Below, one piece after another: positions 5,027 through 5,991 of a stretch of 5,991 bases of DNA. Origin of the DNA: JBFEYJ01 sp041563315 (lineage in GTDB: Bacteria; Pseudomonadota; Gammaproteobacteria; Thiohalomonadales; Thiohalomonadaceae). The notes beneath the pieces were generated by a model. That model was given only the letters and a program-made list of their open reading frames with translations. It ran no database searches and was not told where the DNA came from. A program made the translations under genes and the position numbers. The stretch lies in NCBI GenBank assembly GCA_041563315.1, contig JBFFNE010000122.1:1-5991 (forward strand). The letters are read 5' to 3'. Each line of letters begins with the position of its first letter. Position 1 is the stretch's first letter.

Positions 5027-5991
5027 ATGGAAAATAACCACAACACAAAGCCAACTTCATTGCCCCTACGCCGCGCCCTTCATATCGCTACCAGCCTTGC
5101 CCTGGGTACCATGGGACAGACTGCATCAGCGGATATCTATGTGATGGGCGCGAGCTACGCATCCCTAAATCCCAATGTCTACGCCGCGCCAGTCGGTATC
5201 GGTGATCCTGCAGGTAACGTTACCGCCACCAACGGGGATACCTGGATCGCTTTGTTGGCTTCTGCGACGAGCATAGGACAGCCCAGGCCGGTCAGCAGTG
5301 CCATCACACCCGGCGCGGGAGAAACCGCAACGAACTTTGCCCGCAGCGGGGCTGAAATTATCAATAGCTTGCCGGGGGCCGCCGGTGTCGACCGACCGAA
5401 GGACGCAAGCGAACAATTTGTCGAGCTGACAACCGCGCTGGGCACCACCTCACCTGCTGCCAGCGATATTTTCGCCATCACCGCGTTCGGCAACGACATC
5501 GTCTATCAATATGAAAAGGGCACTCAGGGCAATGTCACCACCGCCTTCATCGACCAGCGGGTGGCAGCGATAAAACAAATCATCGAAAGCGCCATCGCGC
5601 TCGGCTTCACCAAAGTGCTTGTGGCAAACATGCCGCGTATCGACCTGCTCCCCGGGGTTAGCGTGATGATGAATCCATCGGTGCTCAATGCTCTGAAAGC
5701 GGATATTGATTACTACAATCAGCAAGCCGACAGTATGTTGAATACGCTGGCTACAGCGTATCCGGGCGTGGCATTCATGGTATCGGATATCGCGAGTGTG
5801 TTTGCCAGCGTGACAGCAAATCCCACAGCCTATAATTTTGTCGATGCGACATCTACCGCCTATGACGCCAATACCGGTACCCCTACAGGCGTGGATCCGA
5901 CAACCGTAATGTGGTGGGATGGCTTCCATCCGACCCAGGCACTACATCAGCAGATCGCCAATAACATCGCTACCATCCAGCCCCAGACGAC
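5027..5991 (+). CDS. Exported SGNH/GDSL-type esterase or lipase (partial, 3' end missing)
   Basis: The reading frame is open from ATG 5027 to the right edge (321 complete codons, no stop). The ATG has GAGGA six bases upstream. Residues 1-35 look like a signal peptide: a basic patch (Arg15-Arg16), a short hydrophobic core (about 17-30) and TASA before Asp36 as a likely cleavage point, so the enzyme should act outside the cytoplasm. SGNH blocks appear in order: block I VMGASYA (39-45) with nucleophile Ser43; block II NFARSGAEI (103-111) with Gly108; block III AFGND (153-157) with Asn156; and block V WWDGFHPTQALH (296-307) with Asp298 and His301. The usual GDS is GAS here. The family hydrolyses ester bonds in lipids or sugars; the substrate is unknown. 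By residue 321 the catalytic domain is nearly complete, so the missing part could be only a tail or a further domain such as an autotransporter barrel. It is the only plus-strand gene. Confidence 0.82.
   Translation, partial: MENNHNTKPTSLPLRRALHIATSLALGTMGQTASADIYVMGASYASLNPNVYAAPVGIGDPAGNVTATNGDTWIALLASATSIGQPRPVSSAITPGAGETATNFARSGAEIINSLPGAAGVDRPKDASEQFVELTTALGTTSPAASDIFAITAFGNDIVYQYEKGTQGNVTTAFIDQRVAAIKQIIESAIALGFTKVLVANMPRIDLLPGVSVMMNPSVLNALKADIDYYNQQADSMLNTLATAYPGVAFMVSDIASVFASVTANPTAYNFVDATSTAYDANTGTPTGVDPTTVMWWDGFHPTQALHQQIANNIATIQPQT

Noticed and set aside
5027..5090. Twin-arginine (Tat) export signal in the hydrolase
   Set aside because: Arg15-Arg16 are present, but the rest of the S/T-RR-x-F-L-K motif is not; an ordinary Sec signal peptide is the simpler reading.

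Overview
The window looks like chromosomal DNA of a Gram-negative, probably gammaproteobacterial organism that can respire with nitrogen oxides and lives with sodium. This is inferred from an N-type (Na+-linked) F-ATPase operon, an nnrS gene with a perfect FNR/Anr/Dnr-type operator, REP-like repeats and a secreted SGNH esterase. No rRNA, tRNA, CRISPR array or transposase gene is visible. The species cannot be named from this sequence.

Layout. Positions 1-1829 (minus strand) hold the head of an N-ATPase operon: atpD (beta), atpC (epsilon) and the first four codons of the next gene. The genes are joined by two ATGA stop/start overlaps, and a good sigma-70 promoter lies at 1880-1907. Next comes a 77-bp imperfect palindromic repeat (1960-2036). 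Then follow a small DUF2007-type gene with a C-terminal zinc ribbon (2069-2386, GTG start) and a pair of opposed REP-like units (2468-2547). nnrS occupies 2604-3803, preceded by an exact TTGAT-N4-ATCAA box at 3862-3875 placed as in a class II FNR-dependent promoter. A class I SAM-dependent methyltransferase (4005-4688) sits in visibly more AT-rich DNA and is bracketed by a 9-bp inverted repeat that resembles integron core sites. Every gene up to here is on the minus strand. After a 338-bp non-coding gap, a plus-strand gene for an exported SGNH/GDSL-like hydrolase starts at 5027 and runs off the right edge. Its leader can fold so that its Shine-Dalgarno sequence is buried.

How the genes relate. 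atpD and atpC are parts of one rotary ATPase; the rest of that operon (membrane subunits, F, alpha, gamma) would lie to the left of the window. nnrS and its operator form a self-contained module for nitric-oxide stress under low oxygen. The DUF2007 protein, the methyltransferase and the hydrolase have no visible functional link to their neighbours. No complete novel system is evident. The most interesting points are the hydrolase leader, the cassette-like borders of the methyltransferase and the operator geometry at nnrS.
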